A DNA stretch of 61,342 nucleotides from an uncultured Clostridia bacterium (GCA_934792465.1 CAKVOK010000017.1:1-61342); one strand, 5' to 3'. Counted from the first letter of the stretch, positions 44,696 to 54,670 are shown. Notes: generated by a model from the sequence alone, not told the origin. Translations and numbers: made by a program.

Positions 44696-47600
44696 ATGAA
44701 AAAAGTAAAATTTTGTGCCTTTATACTGATTGCGGCAATGCTTATGTCGATGCAGGTATTTGCTGCGGAATTTGGACTTAAGGCAGAGATGAAAGACGGA
44801 AACGTAACGCTTTCGTGGAACGGAAGCGAATCGGAAATATATTATATATTGCGTGACGGAAATTATATTACCGAAGTTGTCGGCGGTGAATATACGGATA
44901 ATGATACGGAGATAAACACGGCGTATGAATACAGCGTTATGTCGTCGGAAAGCGGAGACGTTGAAAGTATAACGGTTGCTTTAAGGGACGATTATTATTC
45001 CGAAAAAATGATACTTTTTACGAGCGAGGTTCAAAGCGGTTTTAAGGCAATAGATACGGAAAATTATTCCGAATCGGGTGTTTCGGACACCTATAAGCTG
45101 TTCGGAAAAGTGAGCTTGCGCTGGAGATTTAAAGGAAAACAGGCAGGAAAAAGAAAAGAAATGTACATATCGGACGGAGCGGACAAGAAAAGCTTTGATG
45201 TGCGCTCTATTAAGGATTACGGCGTTTTCGGATTTTGGATATATACGGACGCCGCCAATTATAAAGATGATTTGAAAGTATTTCTGATAGACGAATATGG
45301 GAATATGACTAAATATTGTACGGTATCGGCAAAGGCAAACCGGTGGAAATTTATATCGATTGATTTTGCCGAGCTTGAAAACGGAAATTTTAATTTCGGA
45401 AAAATTGTGTCGGCAAACCTCATTAAAACAAATGCGGAAACCGAAAAATTTGACATATATATTCAGAATATAGGATTTTACGGTGTAAATGACGGCATAC
45501 TTGCGTTCAGTGCGGAAAAAATATCGGAAAATTCGGTAAAGCTGGAATTTACAAAGGAAATAAACGGCGATACGTTAGCTGCGGACGCATTTGAATGTGA
45601 CAACGGACTTGAAATTTCGGACTGCACGGCAAACGAAGATTTAAAAGGCTGCGTATTAACGTTTGATAAGCCTGTGATAAACGGCGAAATATATAAAATA
45701 ACGGCAAATTCAAAGCTTGAGGGAAAGAACGGCGAAAAGGTCGGCAGCAAATTGAATTTTGCCACATTCGGAGAGAAGTATTATAACGGAAAGATAACGT
45801 TTTCGGAAGAAACAACTGCGTTTGCGGCAGGCGCAGCCGTGTTTTACAACGGAAATACCTCGGCGATTGTCAGGGGTTTGCGCATGAACAACTGCGAAAC
45901 GTCGTATATATCCGATGGCAAAGCATATGTACCGAAAAAGCTTGTAAATATGGCATTCGGGCTTGATTATGAAGAAAACGGCTGCATTTCTGCGGATACC
46001 GTATGCTCGGACGGCGGTTTGCAGCTTTATATAAGAGGAAACCTTATTGTAATCGCAAAGGAAAAACCGAGCGGCAATGCCGCCGATGAGCTGCAAAAGG
46101 CGCTTTCCTACGAATGGGGAAACGTTCATCTGGGTACGGAGGGATTCGTTACAGGCATAATTTCGCACCCGAAAGATTCGGAGCTTATGTATGCGAGGAC
46201 GGACGTCGGCGGAGCGTATCGCTATGATAAAAATGCGAAGAAATGGATTCCTATGCTTGACTTGATTCCGCACGGCGATACATGGCTTATGGGAGTAAGC
46301 GGCATGGCGGCAGACCCGAACGATACCGATACCGTATATGCCGCCTGCGGTATGTACGACTACGTTTATCCGCACGATATACTCAAAAGCACGGACGGTG
46401 GAAATACGTGGAAAAGACTTTATTTCAACAAATATACACTGTCTGAGGGCGACCACAGATACAGCGGCGAAAATATAGCGGTTGATCCGAAAAATTCCGA
46501 TACGGTGTATATAGGAACGTATAAAGACGGACTGTGGAAAAGTACGGATGGCGGAACAAGCTGGAAAAATATACCGGATATTCCGAAAGGCGAAACAACG
46601 CCGGGCGGCGGTGTGAGAATACTGTATTTCGATGAAAGCGGCACGCTTTATGCCGCTGTGTGCGGCGGCGGTGTTTACAAAAGCACGGACGGCGAAAGCT
46701 TTGTAAAGCTTGACGGAAGTCCGAAAGTTCCGATACGTATAACGAGCGATAACGGAGTGCTGTATGTTTCGGCGTCGAGCAGAAGAACGGCGAATACGGG
46801 CGGCTTGTATAAGTATGACGGCAGCACATGGACGGATATTTCACCGGAATTTTTAAGAAATAAAACGGAACATTCCGTTGGCGCATTTGTTGTAAACGGC
46901 AGCTTTATTTTTGCGGCGGGAGCGCCGTACACGGATAATCTCGGTTATTTCGTGCGTTCGTATGACAGCGGACAGACATGGGAAAACTGCGGATTTGCAA
47001 GAGGGGAAAACAATATATGGAGCAATCCGTCGTCGATGATATGGGCGAATGATGAGAAAACGGACGTTATACTTGCAACCGGTGCAGGCATGCATAAAAT
47101 GGAAAATGTTGCCTCCGGAACGCTTTATCCGAAATATTTCGAGGACGGAGCGGAGGAGCTTGTCTGCTTTGATATAATGTCCGTTCCCTCGGAGGAATCG
47201 CCGATGTATCAGGTCGGCTGTATGGACAAAGGATATGTCAAAGGATATAATCTGACGGAACGCGGAACATCGCACGAAAACTGGGCGCTGGAGGCTTGCA
47301 GCCTCGATTTTTGCGAGGAAGAGCCGAAGTATGAGGTTCAGGCAGGACACGACGAGAACAGTAACGGTGTTGCCATGTATTCGGAGGATTTCGGAAAAAC
47401 GTGGACAAAAAAAGCATGGAACGGCGGAATAATTCATGATTTTGCGGTTTCGGCAAAGGTTGGAGAAAACGGCTATCCCGTGATTCTTGCGGCTGCCGCA
47501 ACAGGGATTTTGAAAAGCACCGATTTCGGCGAAACGTGGGAAACGGTAAACACCGATATTGTTTCCGATACGTCAAAAAACATGGGTAAGGAATATTTGA

Positions 47601-49963
47601 AATCGGATAGGGTAAATGCCGATGTGTTCTACTATTCGGAAAGCGGCAAGCTGTATGTAACAAAAGACAGCGGAGCAACATGGGAGTATCTGCGCAGCTT
47701 TAACGTGCCTTCGGATATGGCGGCGAACAAGGATAATGCAATGGTAAGAAATTATTTTGCGACAATTCCTTATGTAGAAGGCGGAATATGGTTTAATACG
47801 CTTGACGGCATATATACCTCGGACGATTTCGGTGAAACATGGAAGCTTGCGCAAGGCATTGAAAATACAAAGACATTCGGATTCGGCAAAGGGAAATCAG
47901 CACTTCCGGCAGCATATGCGGTAGGAGAGGTGAACTCGGTTTACGGCATATATATCTCGGACGATTTGGGAGAAAGCTGGCAGCGCATTGACGGCGGATT
48001 CAATATTCCCTGCACAATGTATCAGATGACGGGCGACCGCAGACAATACGGCAGAGTGTTTATTGCGACGGGCGGCAGGGGAGTATTCTGCGGAAGCATA
48101 CTTCCGGAAAGCATCGGAGAAACAGAGCTTACGGCGGAAAACGATGTATTAAGCTGGGACGCCGTGGACGGTGCGGAAAAGTACGCAATATTGCGAAACG
48201 GAGAAAAAATTGCGGAAACAGCAAGCTGCACATATACGGATATGTCGGCGGATAAAGATAATGTATATGAATATGAAGTGTCTGCAATGTCCGGAGGAAC
48301 GGTAGTCGCACGCAGCAATACGGTATGGATATATTATGACGATTCCTCAAAGTATGAATCCGTCAGCATATACAAGAATCAGACAAGAAATATAAATAAT
48401 CTCTATATTGAAAATCAGGTATGGGGAGAACCGCAGTATTCCGCAGAACATACGATTATAGGCGGAACAGCCGTAAAATGGAATATGCGTGCAGGCGACG
48501 GCAATCGGATATATTTTAAGACGCAGCGGCTGAATACGGAGGGTAATAGGGAATTAAGGCCGTATGATATAAGCGGAATCAAGGAAACCGGGTATTTGAG
48601 TATGCTTGTATATCCGAAAAGCGAGCTTTCGGATTTTGCCGGTGCGATAAATCTCGCATTATACAGCGGACCGGAAAACAGCTCGGCGAAACAGTCGAGA
48701 ATAATAAGTATAAAAGACCAACTGAAAATGAATAAATGGAATCTTGTAAAAGTGCCTGTGGCAGATTTCAAAAATGATGATATTGACTTGACGGCTGTGT
48801 CAAGAATACTTTTTCAGTCGCTCGGAGCATATGCTGCGGATAGCGTTACTTATTATATCCAGAATGTGAGATTTTGCGACGAAACGGATATAAATATAAC
48901 CTCTGCGGAATATGACGGCAGAAATATAACGATAAGCTGGTCAACAAAAAATATATTCGGCGGAAAATATACGGTCGAATGTAACGGCACAAAGGCTGCG
49001 GAAACGGACGGAACAAGCTGCACATTTGCGCAGGAGGCAAAAGGAAAAATATACGAATATACCGTAAGCGCAGCGGACTCTTCGGGAAACGTTATTAAGA
49101 AAAGTACTATATGCAGCAGATTTTTTGAAGATGAAAACAAGGTAAGCAAAATAACACTGCTGGGAAATTCCAAACCGTCGGAAAGTGACGTTACGGTGTC
49201 CGTACTTCCGAATTGGGGGTCGTACAACGGAAACGGCGAATATGCGATATTGGGCGGAAAATCCGCTTTAATAAGCGTAAAGAGCCGAAAGACAATTAGT
49301 GCGGCACCCTCATACTGGACGAAAGACAACGGGCTTAAACTTGAATTTAAAGAAAATAAGGATATAAGTGAATTCACGGAGAACGGTTATCTTCGTATGC
49401 TTGTATATACAAAGACGGATATTGAGAAATTTCCGGGAGAAATTAAAGTTGTTTTGTATTCGGGTACGGGTTCCGAAAGCAAGGAATCAAATGCAAAGGT
49501 GGTAACGGACAAAATTGCAATGAATAAATGGAGTGCTGTGGAAATCCCCGTTGCGGATATGATAAAAGCAGGGCTTGACATTTCAAAAATATCGCAGCTG
49601 CAATTCATAGCGACCGGCGACTACGAAAATGACGGCGAATGTGAATTTTATATTCAGGGGATAGAGTTTCACCGTGAAAAGGGACTTTTCACAGACGGAA
49701 TAAACTGTGAAATAACAGGGAATACGGCAAAAATTTCGGCAAAGATATATAACTTTACGGATTTTGATGTATCGCCGATAATAATTGCGGCTGCATATAA
49801 CGAGGACGGCAGTCTTGCGAAGGTTGAAAAATTCGGCGGTGCTGCTGTTGCAAAGGGAAAAACCGATACACTGAATGTAACGTTTACGGCGCCGGAAGGC
49901 AAAAATATTAAAGCAATGCTGATTGAATCCATAGATAATATGCGTCCGATTTCGCAGCGATAA
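44696..49963 (+). CDS. Giant secreted GH74-type enzyme fused to repeated binding-like modules
   Basis: This 1755-residue protein has a signal peptide to 23, FnIII-like 25-95, a degenerate copy of the seven-fold module (100-268), an SbsA-like Ig domain (270-360) and a copper-amine-oxidase-N-like domain (365-460). A GH74-type double propeller follows at about 471-1131 (VHLGTEGFVTGIISHP, YARTDVGGAYRYD, Asp-boxes STDGGNTW, STDFGETW, SDDLGESW). It ends with FnIII and two further modules (about 1221-1388 and 1484-1655) and the same tail as the 901-residue protein. The last 620 residues mirror that neighbour, so the gene looks like a GH74 enzyme joined to a copied module array. Confidence 0.82.
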   Translation: MKKVKFCAFILIAAMLMSMQVFAAEFGLKAEMKDGNVTLSWNGSESEIYYILRDGNYITEVVGGEYTDNDTEINTAYEYSVMSSESGDVESITVALRDDYYSEKMILFTSEVQSGFKAIDTENYSESGVSDTYKLFGKVSLRWRFKGKQAGKRKEMYISDGADKKSFDVRSIKDYGVFGFWIYTDAANYKDDLKVFLIDEYGNMTKYCTVSAKANRWKFISIDFAELENGNFNFGKIVSANLIKTNAETEKFDIYIQNIGFYGVNDGILAFSAEKISENSVKLEFTKEINGDTLAADAFECDNGLEISDCTANEDLKGCVLTFDKPVINGEIYKITANSKLEGKNGEKVGSKLNFATFGEKYYNGKITFSEETTAFAAGAAVFYNGNTSAIVRGLRMNNCETSYISDGKAYVPKKLVNMAFGLDYEENGCISADTVCSDGGLQLYIRGNLIVIAKEKPSGNAADELQKALSYEWGNVHLGTEGFVTGIISHPKDSELMYARTDVGGAYRYDKNAKKWIPMLDLIPHGDTWLMGVSGMAADPNDTDTVYAACGMYDYVYPHDILKSTDGGNTWKRLYFNKYTLSEGDHRYSGENIAVDPKNSDTVYIGTYKDGLWKSTDGGTSWKNIPDIPKGETTPGGGVRILYFDESGTLYAAVCGGGVYKSTDGESFVKLDGSPKVPIRITSDNGVLYVSASSRRTANTGGLYKYDGSTWTDISPEFLRNKTEHSVGAFVVNGSFIFAAGAPYTDNLGYFVRSYDSGQTWENCGFARGENNIWSNPSSMIWANDEKTDVILATGAGMHKMENVASGTLYPKYFEDGAEELVCFDIMSVPSEESPMYQVGCMDKGYVKGYNLTERGTSHENWALEACSLDFCEEEPKYEVQAGHDENSNGVAMYSEDFGKTWTKKAWNGGIIHDFAVSAKVGENGYPVILAAAATGILKSTDFGETWETVNTDIVSDTSKNMGKEYLKSDRVNADVFYYSESGKLYVTKDSGATWEYLRSFNVPSDMAANKDNAMVRNYFATIPYVEGGIWFNTLDGIYTSDDFGETWKLAQGIENTKTFGFGKGKSALPAAYAVGEVNSVYGIYISDDLGESWQRIDGGFNIPCTMYQMTGDRRQYGRVFIATGGRGVFCGSILPESIGETELTAENDVLSWDAVDGAEKYAILRNGEKIAETASCTYTDMSADKDNVYEYEVSAMSGGTVVARSNTVWIYYDDSSKYESVSIYKNQTRNINNLYIENQVWGEPQYSAEHTIIGGTAVKWNMRAGDGNRIYFKTQRLNTEGNRELRPYDISGIKETGYLSMLVYPKSELSDFAGAINLALYSGPENSSAKQSRIISIKDQLKMNKWNLVKVPVADFKNDDIDLTAVSRILFQSLGAYAADSVTYYIQNVRFCDETDINITSAEYDGRNITISWSTKNIFGGKYTVECNGTKAAETDGTSCTFAQEAKGKIYEYTVSAADSSGNVIKKSTICSRFFEDENKVSKITLLGNSKPSESDVTVSVLPNWGSYNGNGEYAILGGKSALISVKSRKTISAAPSYWTKDNGLKLEFKENKDISEFTENGYLRMLVYTKTDIEKFPGEIKVVLYSGTGSESKESNAKVVTDKIAMNKWSAVEIPVADMIKAGLDISKISQLQFIATGDYENDGECEFYIQGIEFHREKGLFTDGINCEITGNTAKISAKIYNFTDFDVSPIIIAAAYNEDGSLAKVEKFGGAAVAKGKTDTLNVTFTAPEGKNIKAMLIESIDNMRPISQR

Positions 49964-50018
49964 ATTAGCATATTTGTGCGGTTGTTTTGTACTATTGTGC
50001 CGTGTTTTGAAATGCAGC

Positions 50019-50047
50019 TTGACAAAGATAGCAGTTTATGTTATATT
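50019..50047 (+). promoter_or_regulatory. Promoter of the GH20-like gene
   Basis: TTGACA at 50019-50024 and TATATT at 50042-50047 are 17 bases apart, 32 bases before the start codon. It is separate from the block promoter, so this gene can be expressed alone. The 38-base AraC-like site is not present here. Confidence 0.75.
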
Positions 50048-50079
50048 CAAACTAAATATTTTAAGTGCGGGAGGCAGTT

Positions 50080-51906
50080 ATGAATTTTACGGGTGATATT
50101 AAAGAATTACAAGAGGGTATAAACCTTATTTTGAATGAGGAAAATCTGAATGCGGACGTTGAAGTTCAAAAAGGGGATTGTCTTAAAATATCGGAAAAGG
50201 ACGGAAAATATAAAATTGGGTTTTCCGCCAAATCCGAGTTTTTCAGAGGGCTTACTATTTTGGCGGATAAAATCAAAAAAGGCGAAAAAGATTTTGAGGT
50301 TGTTCAGAAAAAACAGTTTAACAGCTGCGGAATAATGATAGACGTTTCAAGGCGTGCGGTGCTGAAACCGGAAACAGTTAAGATAATTATACGCTATATG
50401 GCGAAAATGGGTCTTAACATGATGATGCTTTATACGGAAGATACATTCAAAATGGACAAATATCCGTATTTCGGATATTTGAGAGGAGCATACACAAAGG
50501 ACGAAATCAAAGAGCTTGTGGCGTACGGCGAAAAATTCGGCATTGAACTTGTACCGTGTATTCAGACGCTGGCGCATCTTGCGACTACTCTTCGCTGGGG
50601 ATATGCGGACGGCATGAAAGATACAGGGGATATTCTCCTGATTGATGAGGAAAGAACATACGAATTTATCGAAGAAATGATAAAAACTTCGAGAGAATGT
50701 TACAAGACGGATAAAATACATATCGGCATGGACGAAGCGGGCGACGTGGGTTTCGGTGAATATTTCCGCCGTCACGGATATGTGAACAGATTTGAGCTTT
50801 TGTCAAGGCATTTAAAGCGTGTTATGGAGATTGCGGATAAATACGGATTTAAACCTATGATGTGGAGCGATATGTTCTTCCGTCTGGCGTCGAAAAACGG
50901 TTCGTATTATGATACGTCCGCAAAAATGCCGGAGAATATATCGGAGCTTGTTCCCGAAAATATTTCCATGGTATACTGGGACTATTACAACACAGATGAG
51001 AAAGTATACGATTTCATGATAAAAACTCATCAGGAAATGAAACGAAACGTTGTTTTTGCCGGCGGCATATGGACGTGGATAGGTCTTTCACCGCAGTATG
51101 ACAAGACATTTATAACGACCAAGCTCGGACTTTCTTCATGCAGAAAAAACGGTATAAAAGATGTATTTGCGACAATGTGGGGCGACGACGGTGCGGAATG
51201 CAGCATATTTGCGGCACTTCTCGGACTTCAGCTGTACGGTGAATACAACTATTTCGATGAGGTGAGTGACGAACATCTCGCAGAAATGTTTAAAATCTGT
51301 ACCGGTTATGATATGGATGCTTTTTCGGTATTTAATATAGACGATTTCGGCGAGCTTTGCAAAGACCATGATGCCGCCGTTTCAAAGCAAGTGTTCTACA
51401 GCGATGTGCTTCTCGGACTGTTTGATAAAAACCTGGCAAAGCTTGATTTGAAGAAGCACTATAAAGAAATTGCGGATAAGTTTGATACAATAAAAAAGCA
51501 GCCGGGACTTGAATATTTGTTTGATTATCAGAAACAGCTTGTTTCAATATTGTACAAAAAATGCACAATGGGTATTGACGTAACGGAAGCATACCGCAAG
51601 GGCGACAAAGTAAAGCTCGGTGAGCTGGCAAAGGAAATCCGTGAGATTGCGAACGATACGGAGATTATGCGCAAAATGCAATACGAAATATGGAATCGCA
51701 ATAATAAAGCATTCGGATTTGAATTTTTCGATTCAAAATTCGGCGGAAGAATTGCACGGCTTTTGTCGGCGGCACAGCGTATTGAAGATTATATTGAGGG
51801 AAAAATCGATAAGATAGAGGAGCTTGATGAGGAAAAACTTTATTACAGCGGAAACGAAAATCCGTTTATACATCAGTATTGTGCGGGAATGATACAAATG
51901 ACGTAA
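50080..51906 (+). CDS. Intracellular GH20-like beta-N-acetylhexosaminidase
   Basis: This 608-residue protein has no signal peptide. An N-terminal alpha/beta domain (1-90) precedes a TIM barrel opened by MIDVSRRAVLKPETVK, with GLNMMMLYTEDTFKM. The catalytic pair motif KIHIGMDEAGDVG carries the Asp-Glu of GH20, and the C-terminal barrel strands have MVYWDYYN and GIWTWIG. GH20 enzymes remove terminal GlcNAc or GalNAc by substrate-assisted catalysis, though related intracellular groups act on other hexosides. The C-terminal 200 residues are helical. The ribosome site is GGGAGG. It is the last gene of the island, before the second mobile-element copy. Confidence 0.85.
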   Translation: MNFTGDIKELQEGINLILNEENLNADVEVQKGDCLKISEKDGKYKIGFSAKSEFFRGLTILADKIKKGEKDFEVVQKKQFNSCGIMIDVSRRAVLKPETVKIIIRYMAKMGLNMMMLYTEDTFKMDKYPYFGYLRGAYTKDEIKELVAYGEKFGIELVPCIQTLAHLATTLRWGYADGMKDTGDILLIDEERTYEFIEEMIKTSRECYKTDKIHIGMDEAGDVGFGEYFRRHGYVNRFELLSRHLKRVMEIADKYGFKPMMWSDMFFRLASKNGSYYDTSAKMPENISELVPENISMVYWDYYNTDEKVYDFMIKTHQEMKRNVVFAGGIWTWIGLSPQYDKTFITTKLGLSSCRKNGIKDVFATMWGDDGAECSIFAALLGLQLYGEYNYFDEVSDEHLAEMFKICTGYDMDAFSVFNIDDFGELCKDHDAAVSKQVFYSDVLLGLFDKNLAKLDLKKHYKEIADKFDTIKKQPGLEYLFDYQKQLVSILYKKCTMGIDVTEAYRKGDKVKLGELAKEIREIANDTEIMRKMQYEIWNRNNKAFGFEFFDSKFGGRIARLLSAAQRIEDYIEGKIDKIEELDEEKLYYSGNENPFIHQYCAGMIQMT

Positions 51907-51910
51907 GAGC

Positions 51911-52139
51911 GGGCTATAGCAAAATGCACAGACCGCATAAAGCAAGAAAATGCCGATATACCGGTATAAGTGAGAACACCCAAATGCACAAAATGAATTA
52001 AAACAGATGTTGAAATTCGTTCGAGAACGAATTTCTAAAATAAATATTGCTTTATGCTATGAACAAACTTCGCCTCTCGACGTATACACATACGCCTTCG
52101 GGTTCAGTTTGTCCATTCTGCACTATTTTTCTAAAGCCC
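51911..52139. mobile_element. Non-coding terminal-inverted-repeat element (MITE-like), copy 2
   Basis: This is the inverted counterpart of 22338-22599, beginning GGGCTATAG and ending CTAAAGCCC, 229 bases. It lacks the extra 31-base hairpin of copy 1. It sits four bases after the GH20-like stop codon and two bases before the perfect hairpin at 52141-52186. Confidence 0.75.
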
Positions 52140-52140
52140 A

Positions 52141-52186
52141 TCAAGAGGGTGTAGCAAAACGATTTCGTTTTTCTACACCCTCTTGA
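52141..52186. terminator. Perfect 14-base-pair hairpin between convergent genes
   Basis: TCAAGAGGGTGTAG (52141-52154) and its exact complement (52173-52186) flank the loop CAAAACGATTTCGTTTTT. It lies just after the feoB stop on the minus strand and probably ends transcription from that side. T-runs are short, so it may be partly leaky. Confidence 0.65.
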
Positions 52187-52191
52187 GCTAT

Positions 52192-54330
52192 TCAAAGTAT
52201 CAATCTCATAATCAAGGTAAATAAGAAACAGGCGGCAATCCCGGCGATTGTGGGAATTAAAAATGCAATCACGGTCCATTTCAGGCTTCCGGTTTCTTTT
52301 TTTACGGTAATGAGCGTTGTTGAACACGGCCAGTGCATTATGGTGAAAAGCATAACGTTTATTGCCGTTACGAAAGTCCAGCCGTTTGATACAAGCAGGT
52401 TTTTCAGCTCCGCTATGCTTAAGGTGTCGCTCAGGCTTCCGGCGGCGGTGTATGCCATAATGATTATCGGCAGAACGATTTCGTTTGCCGGTATTCCGAG
52501 AATGAAAGCCAGCAATATAACACCGTCAAGTCCTATGAACCGCCCGAACGGGTCCAAAAAGCGGCTGCAATGTATCAGCAGACTTGTATCGCCTATGCTG
52601 ATATTGGTAAGCAGCCAGATTATAAGACCGGCGGGAGCGGCGATTGTTACAGCTCTGCCGAGTACAAAAAGCGTTCGGTCGAATACGGAACGGATAATTA
52701 TTTTAATTATATCCGGACGTCTGTACGGCGGCAATTCGAGTGTAAAAGATGACGGTTCGCCTTTTAAGAGCGTGCCGGAAAGCAGCCTTGAAGCCGCAAA
52801 GGTTGCCAAGATGCCTATAAGTATGAAAAATGTCAGGATAAGCGCACCGAGTATGCCTTGATACGGCGATGCGGCACCGAATATTATAAATGCGGATATA
52901 AGCGTAATTATCATGGGAAATCTGCCGTTGCACGGCACGAAAGCGTTCGTGAGTACGGCTATGAGCCTTTCGCGGGGAGAATCTATAATTCGGCAGCCGA
53001 TAACTCCGGCGGCATTGCAGCCGAAGCCCATGCACATGGTGAGAGCCTGTTTTCCGCAGGCGTGGCATTTTTTAAAGGATTTATCCATGTTAAAGGCAAT
53101 TCGCGGCAGCAATCCCAAATCCTCCAGCAGCGTAAACAGCGGAAAAAATATCGCCATGGGCGGCAGCATTACGGAAACAACCCAGGTTAATACTCTGTAT
53201 ACTCCGAATACAAGCGCATTGCAGATTGCGGGCGGAATTTTCAGCAGCAACAGCGCAGTTAAAATATGCGGTTCGGCAGATGTAAACAGAGCGGATAAAA
53301 ATTCCGACGGCACGTTTGCACCGCTTATCGTAATCCAGAAAACAACGCAGAGCATAAGCAGCATAATCGGTATTCCGGTAGCTTTGCCGGTGAGAATTTT
53401 ATCAATCCGTCTGTCGGCACTGCCGTACTCGCTCCTGTCTGTGCGAACGGCTTTTTTCGATATGCTTTCGGCGGTGCGGAGTATATGCAAAATAAGTGCG
53501 TCGTTAAAATTTTCGTGATTATATCCGGAAGATTTAAGAATGGATTCGCATTTTTTCAGCGGTTCTGCAAGCATGGCGCAAATGTCCGTGCCGAGATATT
53601 TGTTAATGCTTTTTATAAATGTCGGGTCGTTTTCGAGCAGCCGCAGAGCAAGCCAGCGGTTTTTAAAATGAAGCTTCGGGAAGCAATCTTTCAGTGAATC
53701 GACAAGCACGGATATTGCTTTTTCAATTTCATCGGGATATGTCACGGTCAGCGTATCAAAGGATTTTTTTTCAAAAAGTACGGAGGTTTCGGAAATTAAT
53801 TCTTCGAGTCCGTTTTCCCTTTTTGCATTTGTGCCGATTACCGGTACTCCGAGAAGTTCCGAAAGCTTATTTAAATCAACGGAAATGCCTCTTTTCTCCG
53901 CTTCGTCCATCAGGTTTACGCATACAACTATTTTGTTTGTAATTTCAAGTGTTTGCAGAACAAGGTTCAGGTTTCGCTCCAGGCAGGTTGCGTCGCAGAC
54001 TACGATAACGGCGTCGGGATTGCCGAAGCATATGAAATCTCTCGCAACTTCTTCCTCTCCGGAATGTGCCATGAGCGAATATGTTCCCGGAATGTCAACG
54101 AGAATGTAGTTTCTGCCGTTTCTCGAGCACGTACCGCAGGCATTCCCGACAGTTTTACCGGGCCAGTTGCCCGTATGCTGCTTCAATCCGGTAAGAGCAT
54201 TGAACACCGTGCTTTTTCCGACATTCGGATTTCCGGCAAGCGCAATTATTTTATCCGATGTATGTTTTTTTTCTATTGAAAATCCCATGTCTACGGCATT
54301 AATTCCCGTAGAAGCAGACGTAAGACCCAT
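52192..54330 (-). CDS. feoB: Ferrous iron transporter FeoB
   Basis: This 712-residue ferrous iron uptake protein has an N-terminal G domain (G1 GNPNVGKSTVFNALTG, G3 DIPGTYSL, G4 NLMDEAEK) and a GDI-like helical domain. The membrane part has two Gate regions: SLLPRIAFNMDKSFKKCH-like text with GCNAAGVIGCRII, and FILGIPANEIVLPIIIM. It imports Fe2+ across the membrane, fuelled or gated by GTP. The start ATG follows TAGGAGGG. feoA lies immediately upstream on the same strand and shares the transcript. A family C-terminal FeoC is not seen. Confidence 0.96.
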   Translation of the reverse strand: MGLTSASTGINAVDMGFSIEKKHTSDKIIALAGNPNVGKSTVFNALTGLKQHTGNWPGKTVGNACGTCSRNGRNYILVDIPGTYSLMAHSGEEEVARDFICFGNPDAVIVVCDATCLERNLNLVLQTLEITNKIVVCVNLMDEAEKRGISVDLNKLSELLGVPVIGTNAKRENGLEELISETSVLFEKKSFDTLTVTYPDEIEKAISVLVDSLKDCFPKLHFKNRWLALRLLENDPTFIKSINKYLGTDICAMLAEPLKKCESILKSSGYNHENFNDALILHILRTAESISKKAVRTDRSEYGSADRRIDKILTGKATGIPIMLLMLCVVFWITISGANVPSEFLSALFTSAEPHILTALLLLKIPPAICNALVFGVYRVLTWVVSVMLPPMAIFFPLFTLLEDLGLLPRIAFNMDKSFKKCHACGKQALTMCMGFGCNAAGVIGCRIIDSPRERLIAVLTNAFVPCNGRFPMIITLISAFIIFGAASPYQGILGALILTFFILIGILATFAASRLLSGTLLKGEPSSFTLELPPYRRPDIIKIIIRSVFDRTLFVLGRAVTIAAPAGLIIWLLTNISIGDTSLLIHCSRFLDPFGRFIGLDGVILLAFILGIPANEIVLPIIIMAYTAAGSLSDTLSIAELKNLLVSNGWTFVTAINVMLFTIMHWPCSTTLITVKKETGSLKWTVIAFLIPTIAGIAACFLFTLIMRLIL

Positions 54331-54341
54331 TGCCGACCCTC

Positions 54342-54584
54342 CTAATTATATTTGACAGATACGCTTATATTGCAGCAATCCTCGTTACGTATTGCTACAA
54401 CAGCGCCTTTTATCTGATAGGCGGACGGGTCGCCGCCGGGACTTGTCAGGACGCATTCCACGTCCGTCCCCTCGATTAGACCCATATCCTGCAAACGCCG
54501 GCGCATTGAGCCTTGCGTGCCCATTATGCCGACTGTTCCGCACTGACCGATTTTCAAATCTGACATCGCACATATATTATTCAT
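54342..54584 (-). CDS. feoA: Ferrous iron transport accessory protein FeoA
   Basis: This 80-residue SH3-like protein has the family pattern MSDLKIGQCGTVG, then RRRLQDMGLIEGTDVE and AVVAIRNEDCCNI. FeoA is a small cytoplasmic partner thought to modulate the FeoB GTPase. The start ATG at 54584 has TTGGAG about ten bases upstream; an internal methionine six residues in is also possible. It lies 11 bases before feoB. No Fur-like box is clearly visible in the 90 bases upstream. Confidence 0.92.
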   Translation of the reverse strand: MNNICAMSDLKIGQCGTVGIMGTQGSMRRRLQDMGLIEGTDVECVLTSPGGDPSAYQIKGAVVAIRNEDCCNISVSVKYN

Positions 54585-54670
54585 AGAAATATCACTCCAA
54601 TAAAAACGATTTATTCCTAATGTTATAATATGTAAAAAAATGTATTGTGTGACTCAGACAAAAAAAGGAG

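Noticed and set aside
40447..49963. Repeated protein modules as a CRISPR or DNA tandem repeat
   Set aside because: Repeats are in frame, spaced by hundreds of bases and diverged; no short direct repeats with unique spacers were seen anywhere in the window.
51907..52191. Small protein genes in the MITE-like element
   Set aside because: Possible short frames lack ribosome sites and are not preserved between the two copies because of the 31-base insert.
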